From Dallia pectoralis (taxonomy: Eukaryota > Chordata > Actinopteri > Esociformes > Umbridae), in the NCBI GenBank assembly GCA_029465975.1, contig CM055756.1, positions 6,420,362 to 6,484,361 on the forward strand: 64,000 nucleotides of DNA, given 5' to 3'. The notes below the pieces were generated by a model. That model was not told where the DNA came from, ran no database searches, and worked only from the letters and a program-made list of their open reading frames with translations. The translations under genes and the position numbers were made by a program. This document shows, one piece after another, positions 1 to 11,949 of this stretch. The first letter of the stretch is position 1; each line of letters begins with the position of its first letter.

Positions 1-814
1 TTTAAACGAGCGTTGGCTCCGCAGCAGGGTCAGAAAAGGGTATCAAGCTCCTCCCCAGAGGGGTGGTACCACAGGGCCCAACGGGCCGGGTTCGTCCTGA
101 TCCAGTAATTTAACTCTGGACCGCGGTGACAGGATTCATGTTTTGTGAAAAACTAAAATGGGGCCAGATATCTTCTGATCTGGTCATGTTTCTTTTGCTC
201 GTGGAAAAACTTCTCTCCTTGGGGAGTACCCTGACCTTGTCAAATGTCAAGAACTTAGTACTGAAAGTATTTATTCATATGATTTATGTTTTTAAAATCT
301 ATTGACACTGTGGGTCCCAACTAGGTGTACTAGAATCCCTGGGGCTCTAATCAAATTGTGTTCTTTAGACTTTTATGACCATGGTCTTGAAAGCTAATGA
401 GGGTAAAAGGAAAAATTAAGTACGTGTTTCAGTAACAGCAAAGTTGGTAACAGGTTGGTAACCAGTCGACTAAAAGACATCAAGAAAGCAACCCGGATTA
501 AACAATAAAACGTACAGGGCTGAGCTTTACTTCATCTTTCAAGTTGGACTGCATTGTGTAGTTCTGACATTACGCAACTTTACGTCTATTTAAAAGCTCT
601 GCCTGGGTCAGGTGTTGAAATCAATATAGACCAGTCCGTCCAACAAGTGAATGATGGCTTCAGAAAGTATTCAGACCATATCACATTATCAAAATGTTAT
701 AATGTTATAGACTGTATTTATTTTTCCATCAATCTACACAAAATGACAAATGACAATGCAAAAACACAATTAAAAAAAAGTTGAACTGTATTGAAAGTAA
801 ACACAAATATCTAT
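1..814. other. Gene-free stretch, nothing identified
   Basis: I see no exon with splice sites and no recognisable repeat here. The first 130 bases are more GC-rich than the rest and may be the edge of an element or exon lying outside the window, but I cannot name it. The short open frames are AT-rich and low in complexity. Confidence 0.4.
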
Positions 815-1425
815 TGTATATAAATATTCAGACCCTTTATTCAATACTTAGTAGAAGCACCTTGGCATTAACCGCAGCTTTGAGTCTTCTTGAGTATTGT
901 CACAGAGACCCCTACCTCTGGCTGGCCTTGACAATCGGCACCAGACATTCAGGACCTGACCGGCATGCGTCAATCAGCTTGGCACAGTTGGATTTGGGCA
1001 GTGTCTCCCGTTCTTCCCATAGGACATTTTATCAGTGTTACCTTGTTTTTGTCAGGTGTAGCAGGACACATTCAGACCAAATATTAATATTGATTTTGGC
1101 CTCATCAGACTAGAGTTTTATTTTTTCTTCAGGCCGTATGTTGTAGGGTTTTTACTCAGGAGTGAATTTCGTCTAGCCACTTTACCATAAAGGTTGGATT
1201 GATTTTATGCCAGGTTCTCCCATCTCTGCAGAGACACTCAAAAGCTCTTTTAGAGTGGTGATTATGTTCTCGGTCATCATTTTGAATCACTTACCGCAGA
1301 TAAATGCTGTGACAAATTTTCCTCTTGAACATGGAGTTATCTGGATGCCAGTGCCTGGTTTTTGCTCTGGCACAAATATCTGTTCACATGTTTTTTGCTA
1401 TATAATTACTGTGTATTATTTGTAG
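815..1425 (-). mobile_element. Tc1/mariner-like transposon remnant, internally deleted
   Basis: The segment begins with the 'attcagaccctttattcaata' type of sequence found near the ends of abundant fish Tc1-like elements. It then follows the reverse complement of a Tc1-type transposase gene in order: the 'gaagcaccttggcattaa' block, the 'tggcctcatcagactagagt' block, the 'ggttctcccatctctgcaga' block and a final 'tggtttttgctctg' block. Large parts of the transposase are missing between these blocks and no intact frame remains. It is an inactive relic whose coding sense is on the minus strand. The family is recognised from memory of fish repeats, so the exact subfamily is not assigned. Confidence 0.75.
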
Positions 1426-4335
1426 ACTGACGACATAACAATCCTTTTAATCAAATATAAATGATCTCTACAACACAACAAAACGTGGAGAAAGTAAGGA
1501 GGCCTCAAAACTTACTGAAGCCACTGTAAACTAAATTTGATCTCATTCAATTCTCCTGACAACCAAATGGGCTATTAATACATTGCTGGCTCATTTACTT
1601 TGGCTATAAGGACAGGCACAGTATCCTAGACTGTACGCAGCTGCTGTTGTCAGTAGTCACGCCTACAGCTGATATGGCTTGTATCCATGAAATTCATGCT
1701 GTCAGATCTCCAATGATTAGATGTGGTCTGTTAATAAACCTGTACGCGAGGTTTTTCTTTAATTGACCTGTTACCACACATCATAGATGAAAAATATTTC
1801 GAAGAAAGTTGAGAGGATAGTTACAGAACGACACATAGTTATTGAGCTCCTGCACATAAGCGTGACCCCTGTCACACGCCGATGACAGGCCCAATCTAAA
1901 GTAACTTCAGCTCGGAATTGGCTCTTCAGATGATGCCAGAGTATCTGCCTTAACACAAAACAGTGTCAGGTTCAGTGTTTTGCCCAAGAATGATAGACTC
2001 AATTAGCCTCTTGGAGGAAATATGACCCAGATGGACGTAAATACATCAGGACACTAACAAATAGTAAGTGAAGGGTACAGCCAAGTGGCCAGAGGTGGCA
2101 GAACCAAGGCAGGCTCATTATCCTGTCGCCATGGGGCCTGGTTTGGTAATGGATGTGAGGCTCAACAGCATGCCAATGGAGCGGGCAGAGGACCAGGGTG
2201 ATATGGGAAACACGGAAAGGTACAACTCCAGCCAGGCTGCAGCGTTTCAGACACATTGCAGGTTTTCTCATCCATGGGGCTTTTCTAACAGTGCACAAAC
2301 CCTGGTGAGATGAGAAGTACCTGGATGTCTACCTGCGCCTTTAGTGTGAGATAGCTTTCAATAAATATTTTTTTTCTGCACTACAAGCATAAAAACAACC
2401 ATAAAAAACGAAAAGACATCAGCAGTTAACGTTTTAAGTCATTGGTCAAATAAGATGTAAGCATCTAAACTTTCCCGACAGTCATGTTAGTTTGCGTTGA
2501 GTTGTAGTGTCAAACTCGCTCTATACACTCACGGTACTCCGCGCCACCATCCAGGACTAGCTGATAGTATTCAGGTCTCGTTCAAGAAGGGACGAGGAGA
2601 GACAAGTCGTGTTATTGTTTAAATTGAGCCTTCTAAACAAAGATCCTATACAGTGCTATTCTAAAAGAACCTATAATTCAATGTCCTGAATCTGGCAATG
2701 GCCAGTTCAGACCTCGACTCTATTGAAATGACGTGGCACCACTTAGAGCAAGCCTTTCATGCAAGACGCCACAGGAATACCAATGGGCTGAAAGGAGGAA
2801 GTGTCCAGAATGCCTCCTAGTCGTTGTGTAGATCTGAACTGTTAGAACTTTTGCTTGAGGTAAATGTGGCGATTACATGAAATCATGGTTCACAAACATT
2901 TTCCAGTATATATGCTGTTTTATTAACAGTACGTTCAATGGCAACATGTGAAGGTTCCTGCTTGTGTATGTGTTACGTTAAGTCACGCTGTATACCTGTT
3001 GGTGTAAGGATTAATTGTGTTCTAGAGGGGAATTTCTACAGCTAGGCAGGTTATTGTAATGACTTCACAAATGTGTAATGTTCACGAAGACAAAACCAGA
3101 TTTCATGTGCATGTTAGACGAACACAAATCGCTTCAACACCATGCTAGTTCCCCAGTGACACTATTGGCACTAGTAAAGATAACATATACGATAGCCTAC
3201 AGTTTGTTACTGCCCCACAAGAGGGCAGTAACAAGCTAGTGACAGAATGTAAGACCTTAGGAACAAATGACAAGGGATAAAAAAGGTGGATGAAATTCTA
3301 CGATTATTCAGGCATCAATGACTTAACTCGGCAAGTTCAAAGTGAATAAAAGTATTTGGTCAAAGTGTGTCTTCTGTCCAACTATGTTAATTAATTAGGT
3401 TCTATGGAAGAATCTCAAGTTGATAAATAGGGTCTACCTCTGTAGTTGAGCTGTTATTACTTCGGTTTCAGCATGCATTGTGGCAGTCTTATATTGGATT
3501 TGTTTAATGTTTCGTTAAAGAGCTTCTAAAATTTGAGTCAAATATCTAACTCGTCAAAGAAAAACTTCCCCACTGTCAAAACAAAAGCTGTAATCCACAA
3601 TATTGAGTAATTCACTTTCTGGTTACTTATCACCCTCCAACTTGATGCAATGTGAAAAAGCTGAAAAATGTGTTCAATTACCACATTTCCACCCTGTAGT
3701 TTTAATACAGTGTAACATAACTGCTACCCGGTTTTGTCATGTTTTATTATAGTTGCCAGAGTGGTCAGTTAACCAGTACCCTGTTTGAGGTAATATGTTG
3801 AACCGTTGTACCTGTGGATCTGAGTAATATTATTCAACCAATTCACTGTAAACTAAGAACCTCTAAACTTCCCTTCCATTGGCGTTTTACTTGTCCTATT
3901 ACGGTCCTTAGGGAACCAATCAATCAGGAGTCTCTCTGTAAATGTTTAATGTTTTACACCTAAATATAAAGACGTGTTTGTACGGTGCATAGCTGTCTCA
4001 GTCATTGTTTGGCTGTGAGATCATGAATCTGTGTATTCAAGGTGTGTTGATTAATCCACTTTCTAGTTACTTATCACCATCATAGTTGACATACCAAGAC
4101 CAGTCTGAAAGTTATTTCATCATTGAAAAAAAGAGCTCCAGTAAAGGTTTTGCTGACTTTCGTAAAACATGGTAAATGTAATACCAAATACCTTCCTCCA
4201 GAGCTTTAACTACCCTGTGGTCCACCTCAGTCTAGTGATAAGAAAACCCAAAGAGACAGACCAGAGTCAGTTCACCTCCATGTGAGAAGGGTTCAGAATC
4301 ATCTGTCTTAAGAACTATGCTTTAGCTGCCTCCAG
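1426..4335. other. Gene-free intergenic DNA
   Basis: AT-rich sequence without supported exons. A GC-richer block at about 2068-2300 is open on both strands but matches nothing I recognise. One CTCF-like motif lies at 3214-3229. Nothing else is identified. Confidence 0.4.
3214..3229 (+). promoter_or_regulatory. CTCF-like motif
   Basis: The sequence 'cccacaagagggcagt' fits the vertebrate CTCF core consensus (CC-N3-AG-A/G-GGGC-A/G). The match is to a motif only and no occupancy is shown. Confidence 0.4.
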
Positions 4336-4337
4336 GA

Positions 4338-4470
4338 GGAGTTGGTATAGCTCAGTGGTAGAGTACAAGCTTTGTATGTATGATGTCCTGGGTTCAATCC
4401 CCAGGTTGCTGTTGTTCTCAATCGGCCTACCTGGTTAAATCAAATGTCAAACTCTAATAAAATAAATGGA
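4338..4470 (+). mobile_element. tRNA-derived SINE
   Basis: A tRNA-like head carries an A box ('tatagctcagtggtagag') and a B box ('gggttcaatccccag') spaced as in a tRNA-Ala-type promoter. It is followed by the fish SINE tail 'cggcctacctggttaaat' and an A-rich end. The anticodon-loop region is mutated and the acceptor stem does not pair with a 3' partner, so this is a SINE and not a working tRNA gene. A related copy in reverse orientation lies at about 16640-16755. Confidence 0.75.
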
Positions 4471-6214
4471 TATTACTGCATTTGTTAAAAGCTAACTTAT
4501 AGTTGAAATGGATATGCAAGGCCTGATATTTTATTTTAACATTGTGTTGTTTATTGCAGACCTGATATTTAATTTTTACATTGTTTATTCTTTATACAAT
4601 CCTGTGTGTTTCATAATAGCACAACCAAATATACAAGATGCATGTTGTTTAGGATGCAGGTATATAATTATAGAACTTTTGTACACTACTTATACCTAAA
4701 ACCATGAGGGGGCAGATGTGCTATGATACCAATAAAAGTGAGTTACATTAACCTTCTAATATGGTACTTGTTTAAGATCGACTAAATACATCAAAATAAT
4801 AACAAATTGCATTCCGGGGACAACACAACCAAATGGCAAACACTTGAAAACGTAGACCAATAGTTTGCTTGGATATCAATTTGTCTGATTTATTTCGGCT
4901 TTAAATCTTAGATTAATGCAAGGTATAGATGAAATCAAAATGTAAATCCACTTTAAATTACTTTTTATTTAATTTAGCTCTGTAGATTTGTGTTTGAGAT
5001 GAAGACATGGCAACACAATGTTAACATGTAAATTAAATTTGAAAAATACCAATGCTTGAAAAGCTACACCTACGAATGGTGAATTCTTTGTTAAATCCTG
5101 GTTGGAATTATAATAACTATTTATGACCTTGGAACAATTTATAAATTGTATGTATTAATGGGTTGTCATTTCACATCTGAACCTACGTTGTAAGGTTTCA
5201 TTGAGTACAGTGATTTACAAAAATCAGGAAATGTATAAAAAACACAAAAGGTAAATGTTCTGTCTAAACATTGAGAATCATAAAGCACAATTATAAAACA
5301 GCCATACGGGCATACAAAATGAAGATATAGAAAATACAGACAGGTTCAAAGGTTGTGAATGTTCTACAATGCTTATCAACTCTGGGCGTAGAATCCAGGT
5401 CAACGTCGCAATTCATTCATGTCCACATCTTATATAAAAATGTCTGACTATGGATATCACTGAATGTCAGTATCATCACAAAGTTTCCTATTGCTTGAAT
5501 TATCTGCAAAGTATTCAGAAATCCACACTTAAAAAAAAACCTCCTCACTGAGGAGCATCGTTTGATTTTTGTCTGAATGTTTGATTTTTGTCTAAATTGT
5601 TTGCAGGTGCAAACAATTTAAAAAGTCTAACTTGCTTCTGGTGTTCAGTGCAGTTTTGTTTGATGCCAAACTTAAAATGTCTGTTGACAGAGGATAGGAT
5701 TGGATCAAGTTGTCAAACTATAGCATGTTGATGGGCTGGTATAGCCTGAGTTTGATGGATGTACCAAATTAATCAGGAGACAGACATTACCTGATCAAAC
5801 TATACCTCTTTTGCTTTCGGTATAGCAGCAGGTAGGCCTGCTTCCCCTTCTCAAAAATATATTTTCTGTTTGAACAAGGCTTGTCTTTTATTGCTGCAGT
5901 GTAGCCATAACACTTAAGTCATGTTAATGGTTAACTGTACTGATAGCCTTTACGGGAACCATGTTTCCATTAGACCACTGTTATATTCCTCAGTCACTCA
6001 AACTCTACTTTATATTTAACAATACACTTCAGACTGCATTATGCATGAACGTTTTGGGGAATTTAAAAAAAAATAAAAACGGCAGCATACAATCAATTCT
6101 GCCAATAGCACTGAACGATTAATTTCTATAATCTATGCATATAAACCATGCACGTAATGCAAATAAGTCACGTCCAATAACAAAACGTAATGTGGGCTAA
6201 ATGTGCGTTGGGCA
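4471..6214. other. Gene-free DNA, probably including the TMEM238-family 3' UTR
   Basis: No coding exon is supported. On the minus strand, downstream of the TMEM238-family stop codon, an AATAAA signal (plus-strand tttatt at 5887-5892) could end a 3' UTR of about 320 nt. A CTCF-like motif lies at 4702-4718. The rest is AT-rich and unassigned. Confidence 0.35.
4702..4718 (+). promoter_or_regulatory. CTCF-like motif
   Basis: 'ccatgagggggcagatg' is a good match to the CTCF core. It lies just after the SINE. This is a motif match only. Confidence 0.4.
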
Positions 6215-6733
6215 TCATATGGCAGAGGTCTCGGGTATATCGCGGTCCACCACGGTAGCAGAAACCGTCTGCAGGTCCTCGTCACTCGGGGCCATTGCAA
6301 ATGCGACAGGCGGAGGCTCCAGTTGCCTCTGGGCATCCTTTGCGTGCGCCGCCACCGACGATGACGGCCCGGGCCCTGACCTCCTGGCGACCCCGCGGGG
6401 GGGGCCTCCGTTCCGCCGCAGGGAGTTCCTGATACCGCTAGACAAGCGACTGGACAGTCGCCTCACCGCACCCGTGATTCCGCGCTCCTTCTTCAGGAGC
6501 CCGACGTCGTCCTCCAGCTCCTCCGGAGGGACGTCGATGTTGCCGGTGTACCAAAACACCCACCAGATGAGGCTGAGGAAGATGACGATGGCCCCGGCGT
6601 ATATTAGGAAGTCATAGAAGTATATGTCGGCGAAGACCCCGATCAGAAGCACCAGCAGCCCGAATATGTCGAAGGACACCGCCAGCCAAAAGGCACAGGA
6701 GCAGCGCCCCAGACCGCCGTAGGTGGGCTCCAT
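6215..6733 (-). CDS. tmem238: TMEM238-family transmembrane protein
   Basis: A single-exon frame of 172 codons. Two hydrophobic segments occur in the first third, at about residues 12-33 and 40-62. The second runs into the motif WWVFWYTGNIDV, which together with the N-terminal GLGRC and the FYDFLIYAGA block is the signature of TMEM238 proteins. Length is close to the family norm of about 170-180 aa. The C-terminal half is Arg/Ser/Pro-rich, likely cytosolic and without a known domain. The function of the family is poorly defined. The ATG chosen is the first in the frame, and the sequence just upstream on the minus strand has no competing in-frame start. The next gene on the same strand is a PIRT-like gene 4.4 kb upstream, recalling the TMEM238L-PIRT neighbourhood on human 17p (from memory). 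Whether this is tmem238 or a paralogue is not settled. Confidence 0.83.
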   Translation of the reverse strand: MEPTYGGLGRCSCAFWLAVSFDIFGLLVLLIGVFADIYFYDFLIYAGAIVIFLSLIWWVFWYTGNIDVPPEELEDDVGLLKKERGITGAVRRLSSRLSSGIRNSLRRNGGPPRGVARRSGPGPSSSVAAHAKDAQRQLEPPPVAFAMAPSDEDLQTVSATVVDRDIPETSAI

Positions 6734-8010
6734 GTGTGTCCAGATATTATAGGGAGGTCACAAACACTTTGTTTCTTTTCTGACCATCATTCGCGGTCGG
6801 TGCCCGGTTGAATTCGTTTTGCGGTGGAGTTTCAAAGGAACCCGTTTGTTTGACCCGGTAAGGTGAGACAAGGAGGAAGCTCGCCTCTATTCAGGTTTAC
6901 CTGTGTCATAGCACAGAGGGGCGTGGCATGGCAGCCAGGTGAAGGGAGGGGAGGGGGGGAAGGTTGGAGGGAAGGTGGGAGGGAGAAGCGCGTTGGTGTG
7001 ACAACATCCCTATACTGTGCATGACGAATATCAGTAACACTGGGCGTGTAACGAATATTAGACTTATACGCTATAATTCTATAGATTTCTGCCATCGGGC
7101 CACTATTCAGATACTATTGAAATAGACCTATAGTGTCTGCTGACAATAACAGGTGTAATATTAGGGGTCGTTCTTGACATACTGTAGTATGTGGCATTTA
7201 ATGTGTTGAATGCAGTCATAGTGACACAGTGAACATCCATTGAGAATATGCAATACAATAATAGGTTTCTTGTAACATAAGTAAAACGTGTGCCCATTTT
7301 ATGTCTGCTTCCATTGAATATCATTGATTCCAAAGACACACATGGAAGGACACATATATGTTTGTCCTGAGCTAAACTGTTATAAAGGGAGGAGTCAACT
7401 ATAGAAATGATTAACTAGTCACACCCTTTTTTCTAGGTCATGTAGCCTATCTAATATAAGGAAGCCATTGATAATGGGATGTGTCAATAAGGAATAAAAC
7501 CCTCATTACTGTACACACAGCTTTTTGTTTAATGGTCAATGTCACATGTTTAAAAGTCAACTTAACTCCAGTTAATAACCTTGTATCTAATGCATATTTA
7601 AAACGACTATAATAGGTTACTATGACATATTTAGATTTTATGTGCAAGGATAGTTTGTTATGGTATGTTATTTGTTCTGATGTGCTCAACATCTCAATCA
7701 AGTTAGGGTTTAAACATTCACTATGGCTTTTTTTCTAAATGCAACTATTTTCAGTCTTTATCTGGTTCCTTTTATTTACTATACGATTTTGGTTGGATAT
7801 TTTACAACACCTGGCCTGTGTTTGGCAGGTTTAGGAGGCCATTGTGGTTGCTTTGAGCCATTGCTCTGTAGCAGTGTTGTCCGACTGGAGACCGCAATCA
7901 ACGTTTCTTTGACAGACAATGAGAGTTGATATGCAACCATCAACCGCCAGAAATTAGAATTGCACATTGGATTAGATTCAACTTTATTGTGATTGGACAG
8001 TACAGTCCAA
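6734..8010. other. Gene-free DNA upstream of the TMEM238-family gene
   Basis: The TMEM238-family promoter should lie in the first few hundred bases, where the plus strand has a G-rich run at about 6940-6990. I see no TATA box I would trust. The rest shows no exon or known repeat. Confidence 0.35.
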
Positions 8011-8014
8011 CCAA

Positions 8015-8830
8015 ATGCAGCTCGCATCTAAGCAAAAGTTGCAACAAGACTATGCATTGCAGTCAAATACAATGCAGGGCAGTAAAAGAAGGCCAGTAAA
8101 ATACTATGCAAGGCAGAACTTTCTGCTCTTATGTTCAGATAAAGTTGAAATGCTAGTTTTAGGACCTAAGAAACAAAGAGACTTGTTGAAAAATCTCACG
8201 TTAAACTTAAGCGGATGTATGGTTCTCACAAAAAAACTGTGAGAAACCTTGGCGTGACACTCGAACCAAATCTCTCGCAATTTTCTATCTTCGGAATATT
8301 GCAAAGATCAGAAGCTATTTATTAAATAATGATGCAGAACAATGTATGCATGCTTTTGTTACCTCAAGATTAGACTACTGCAATGTTCTATTCTCTGGTT
8401 ACCCTGATAAATCAATCAACAAACTTCAATTAGTACTTAATACGTCTGCTAGAATGTTAAGTATAACAAAGAAATTTGACGACATTTCCCTGGTATTTGC
8501 CTCTTTACATTTTTTTTATTCTATTATCAACGTATAAAGCTTTACATGAACTTGCTCCAATCTACCTCGCTGAATTATTCCAGCCATACATACCAACGTG
8601 TAACCTCAGATCAAAAGATGCTGGCCTTCTAATTGTACCTAAAACAAACAGCTGGAGGTAGAGCTTTCTCCTAGAGCTCCTATATTATGGAATGAGCTGT
8701 CAATCTGGCTTAGAATTGCAGACTCAGTTCAAACTTTTAAGTCCCTATCAAAAACATATCTCTGCTGGCCACGCTTTGGGACAGATCAGCCCTGGAAACA
8801 TGTGTTGGAACCACTCTTGGGGCCCCCTGA
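8015..8830 (+). mobile_element. Decayed L2/CR1-type LINE, reverse-transcriptase C-terminus
   Basis: Three overlapping frames translate to the end of a non-LTR retrotransposon ORF2. In order, they give a block with 'MLVLGPKKQRDLL', a block with 'AFVTSRLDYCNVLFSGYP' and 'NKLQLVLNTSARML', and a block with 'YKALHELAPIYLAELFQPY' and 'LRSKDAGLLIVPKT'. This order is typical of L2-like elements abundant in fish. Frame changes near 8245 and 8500 and stop codons show it is dead. The 5' part is absent, as expected for 5'-truncated insertion. The tandem 17-mer array that follows may be its 3' tail. Confidence 0.85.
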
Positions 8831-8844
8831 TTGTGTTGCAGCCT

Positions 8845-9020
8845 GAGCAGCTGATGCTACCTGACAGCTGATGCTACCTGATAGCTGATGCTATGTCAGC
8901 TGATGCTACCTGACAGCTGATGCTACCTGACAGCGGATGCTACCTGACAGCTGATGCTACCTGACAGCTGATGCTACATGACAGCTGATGCTACATGACA
9001 GCTGATGCTACCTGACAGTT
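8845..9020 (+). repeat. 17-bp tandem repeat at the LINE 3' end
   Basis: About ten imperfect copies of 'ctgatgctacctgacag' follow directly after the LINE tail. Short tandem repeats are usual at L2/CR1 3' ends, so this is probably the element tail that later expanded. Confidence 0.85.
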
Positions 9021-9029
9021 TCGGCTTCC

Positions 9030-11108
9030 AATCTGCCAAACCCTCAACCCTTCCGGTTGTCCCGTATTATATGACACTTTGCACTTCAATCTGTGCAAGT
9101 GACAAATGGAGAATACAAACGCTATGCATTGTGCAAATGGAGAATCAAATAAATAAGCACTGTTTAGGGCAAGAGGTAGCAGTGGGGAGTACAGACAGTA
9201 TGTCATCCCTCTCATCGCCCCAAAATGTAATGAGGCAAGATGAAGCAGTGGCTGACTCAAAAATGTCATCTAAATAAGCAATAATTATATTTGATTAACT
9301 GAACCACTTTTAAGATATCCTTAAAAAACACACAGCAGTGTCCAAATTGTGCAATGAAAAGCACAGAGACAGCTGGTACTAGTCCACACTTTTTCATGCA
9401 TTTGTAATCGTAAGTTAAATATTAAAAAGGTAAAAGAGTAAGTTAAATATGTGGTTTTAGCCAATCTAGCGACAGCTTCCTGACGTTTGCATCCTGCTTC
9501 AGTATCAAAATTCTTCTGTAGTCTGGCCCTTACTGATCTTTCTCTTCCCCCACACTTGTCTGGTCTTGACCGCTCTCACCCTACCTTAGTCTTGGTCTTG
9601 ACTCGGTTTCGACCCCTTAAAGTCTTGGATTGATCATGGTGGTCTTGCCTACAACACAACTCTGTAGCAACTCGAGCGTCTTTAAACTCAAGCGAGGTTG
9701 AAAGTCGGGTATTCTGCTTCAGCCGACCACCAGAGGGAGCCACAACTTTGCTTATTTATCAGAAAAGTGACATTCAGAAATAACATTGTAGGAAACAAGT
9801 AAAATGAACACAATATAATAAGTTATGCACCCATCATTGAGACATGTCAGCTAAATAAGTCGTTTTGTTTTTATTTATCAATGCAATGTATGAATTATTT
9901 TGTTTCATCAGTACACTTCTACACATCACCAGTGGGACATGCCAATTCACATTAAATACCATTAAATGATCTGCAGTCTAAAGAATTCAAATAAAAAACA
10001 GTATCGTATCAGGTGTTTTCAAACTATGTTAATACAAATCAAGGGACTGCAGTTTAACTCCAGAATGACTCATTCTTTTTACAACTAAATTACATTACAA
10101 TGTGTCCCTGACTCATTTCAATGATAATATTACAACAGCATATAACCGGTCACAACATGGGTTGAAAATATGAAAAAAATAGTTACACTTCACAGTTTAA
10201 TGAGACACACACACACACACACACACAGTATGCCACATTTAGAAAAGAAGGAGACTTGTCACTCCTACATAGCTGAAAATGACCAGAGCAGCCTACAATA
10301 GTGATTAAAATTCACAAATGAATTAATGCTAAATCCAATGTAATAACGATAACCCCAGCTTTTACGTAAACACCTTGGATAACATAAACTGAATTCAAAT
10401 CCACCTGGCTACCAACTCCCCATTTGAAGAAATGTTTTGCTTTTGAGCGCTGCCAGACGGAAATTCTCTCATTTGACCCAGAAATGTATAATTTCATCGA
10501 CCAGCAGCATTTGGGAGGGAAACCGAGCCAGAGCTCGCCAACTGCCACTCTGTGTCCAACTGTCCATTGTGACCTCGGCAATGATCATGCCCGGTCGCAT
10601 TTTCTGCCTTCATAATCCTGTTTCTAAAGGATTTAGCGAACCAACACAACAGCTACAATGAAAACAGGGGCTTAGCGTGGACAAACAACAACTCATATAG
10701 ATCACAATCAGATAGACAGATGGGATAGTCTGGGCACCAGCAGAAGGGATATTCTCTGTTCTAACCTGACACACATGACGATAAGCATGTTAAAACCCTC
10801 CAACTGAGCAATCTCATGACCTCCCGTTTGTGTTTCAATAAAAAAGGCAGCTACATTATATACAGAACATCGACAGTTTCATACAGATTTCACATGCAAA
10901 TCAGAATCTGCCACCCGTGAATTTGACTAAACTCTATGAACATAGGCTAAATAAACACAACTCCATCCCTACTATTTTACAAATGACCATCCTCACATTC
11001 TCTTTTTTCAAAGTGTGCATTTCAGAATGACCTTAGAAAAATGCACAAACACGTTAACTGCTGTATAATACAAAAACAACATTGTTTTAGCTCCGAGTCC
11101 ATTGCTCA
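9030..11108. other. Gene-free DNA, possibly containing the PIRT-like 3' UTR
   Basis: No exon is supported. Around 9530-9665 lies a 'ttggtcttgactcggtttcgacc' type sequence (shortened here) resembling a dispersed fish repeat. A CA microsatellite is at 10206-10227 and a CTCF-like motif at 9727-9741. The nearest clear minus-strand AATAAA downstream of the PIRT-like stop is near 9872, so the 3' UTR limit is unknown. Confidence 0.35.
9727..9741 (+). promoter_or_regulatory. CTCF-like motif
   Basis: 'ccaccagagggagcc' fits the CTCF core with one weak position (GGA in place of GGC). This is a motif match only. Confidence 0.3.
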
Positions 11109-11537
11109 TCAGTGCTGTTCGTGCACCTGAAGCGTCTTGCCATTGATCTTGGTCAATGCCTTGTGCTCCAGTCTCTGCTTGACCACGGGGACCCACACCA
11201 GCCCCGTGACCAGGAACATGAGACCCACAGAGAGGAACACAGGCCCCAGTAGGTAGGGCACGTTTCCCACCTGGGTGAAGTAGAGCAGTGAGAGGGCTGT
11301 GCCAGAGCTGAAAAGAACCCCACCGATCAGAATGGCCAGGAGGGGCCTGGCAAAGTAGTACCAACAGGGGAGGTTGGTGCCCAGGGTAACCCCTTCAGGG
11401 ACAGGGCTCAGTGGGGAAGATGCTTCAGCTCCATGGGTGCTGCTGATATGGCTGGTTCTACGATCCATGTCGGACACGGCGAACACTGTGGGTTTCATTA
11501 CTGGATAGCGTTGCACAGCGGAGGGGAAACCAGACAT
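11109..11537 (-). CDS. pirt: PIRT-like two-pass membrane protein
   Basis: A 142-codon frame. Hydrophobic segments lie at about residues 61-87 and 95-117. The second contains 'LSVGLMFLVTGLVWVPVVK', nearly the PIRT signature (LSLGLMMLVCGLVWVPIIK in my recollection of the mammalian protein), followed by a basic tail. PIRT is a plasma-membrane protein of sensory neurons that binds phosphoinositides through such a basic tail and modulates TRPV1 and TRPM8. Length matches the family (about 137 aa). The coding part is one exon. An upstream non-coding exon is likely, ending at 11856 with a strong donor (minus-strand AAAG|gtaagc). The ATG at 11537 is the first in frame; an in-frame Met 13 codons on is also possible. 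The N-terminal third is divergent, so a PIRT-like paralogue cannot be excluded. Confidence 0.72.
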   Translation of the reverse strand: MSGFPSAVQRYPVMKPTVFAVSDMDRRTSHISSTHGAEASSPLSPVPEGVTLGTNLPCWYYFARPLLAILIGGVLFSSGTALSLLYFTQVGNVPYLLGPVFLSVGLMFLVTGLVWVPVVKQRLEHKALTKINGKTLQVHEQH

Positions 11538-11855
11538 AAAATACAGTCAATTAGCAGAACTTTATCAAGCACAGACTACAACACTTAATGTTAAAGATGT
11601 ACAATGTATAACTTTAAAAAGACACATTGGGTGTTGTGAAAACCACGAAAAATTAACTAATTGTCAAATCAGAAATTTCTTTGTTCTGGTTTAAACTTTA
11701 AAAAAAATATTGATAGTAGCCAAATATAATATTCACTTCCTTTTGCTCCTCAAAACATGTTCCAAGGTTGGAAAGTGAGGTTAGAGAATATGTATACATA
11801 AATACATCTATATAGACATACATTCGAAAAAAATATAAAACATGTCCTTGCTTAC

Positions 11856-11941
11856 CTTTAGGCGTAATGCCTGTGTTGCGCCTTTACGTCTTTTTCCTGG
11901 TGTTGGTTAGGGACAGGCTAGCTGCTTCTCTGATTATAAAA
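11856..11941 (-). promoter_or_regulatory. Candidate promoter and 5' UTR exon of the PIRT-like gene
   Basis: On the minus strand a TATA-like element (plus-strand ttataaaa at 11934-11941) lies about 80 bp before a consensus splice donor at 11855/11856. That places a transcription start near 11905 and a short non-coding first exon, with an intron of roughly 300 bp before the coding exon. Inferred from sequence only. Confidence 0.4.
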
Positions 11942-11949
11942 CCTTGTGT

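Noticed and set aside
4338..4413. tRNA-Ala-like gene with good A and B boxes
   Set aside because: The acceptor stem does not pair, the anticodon loop is mutated, and a SINE tail follows directly; it is a SINE head.
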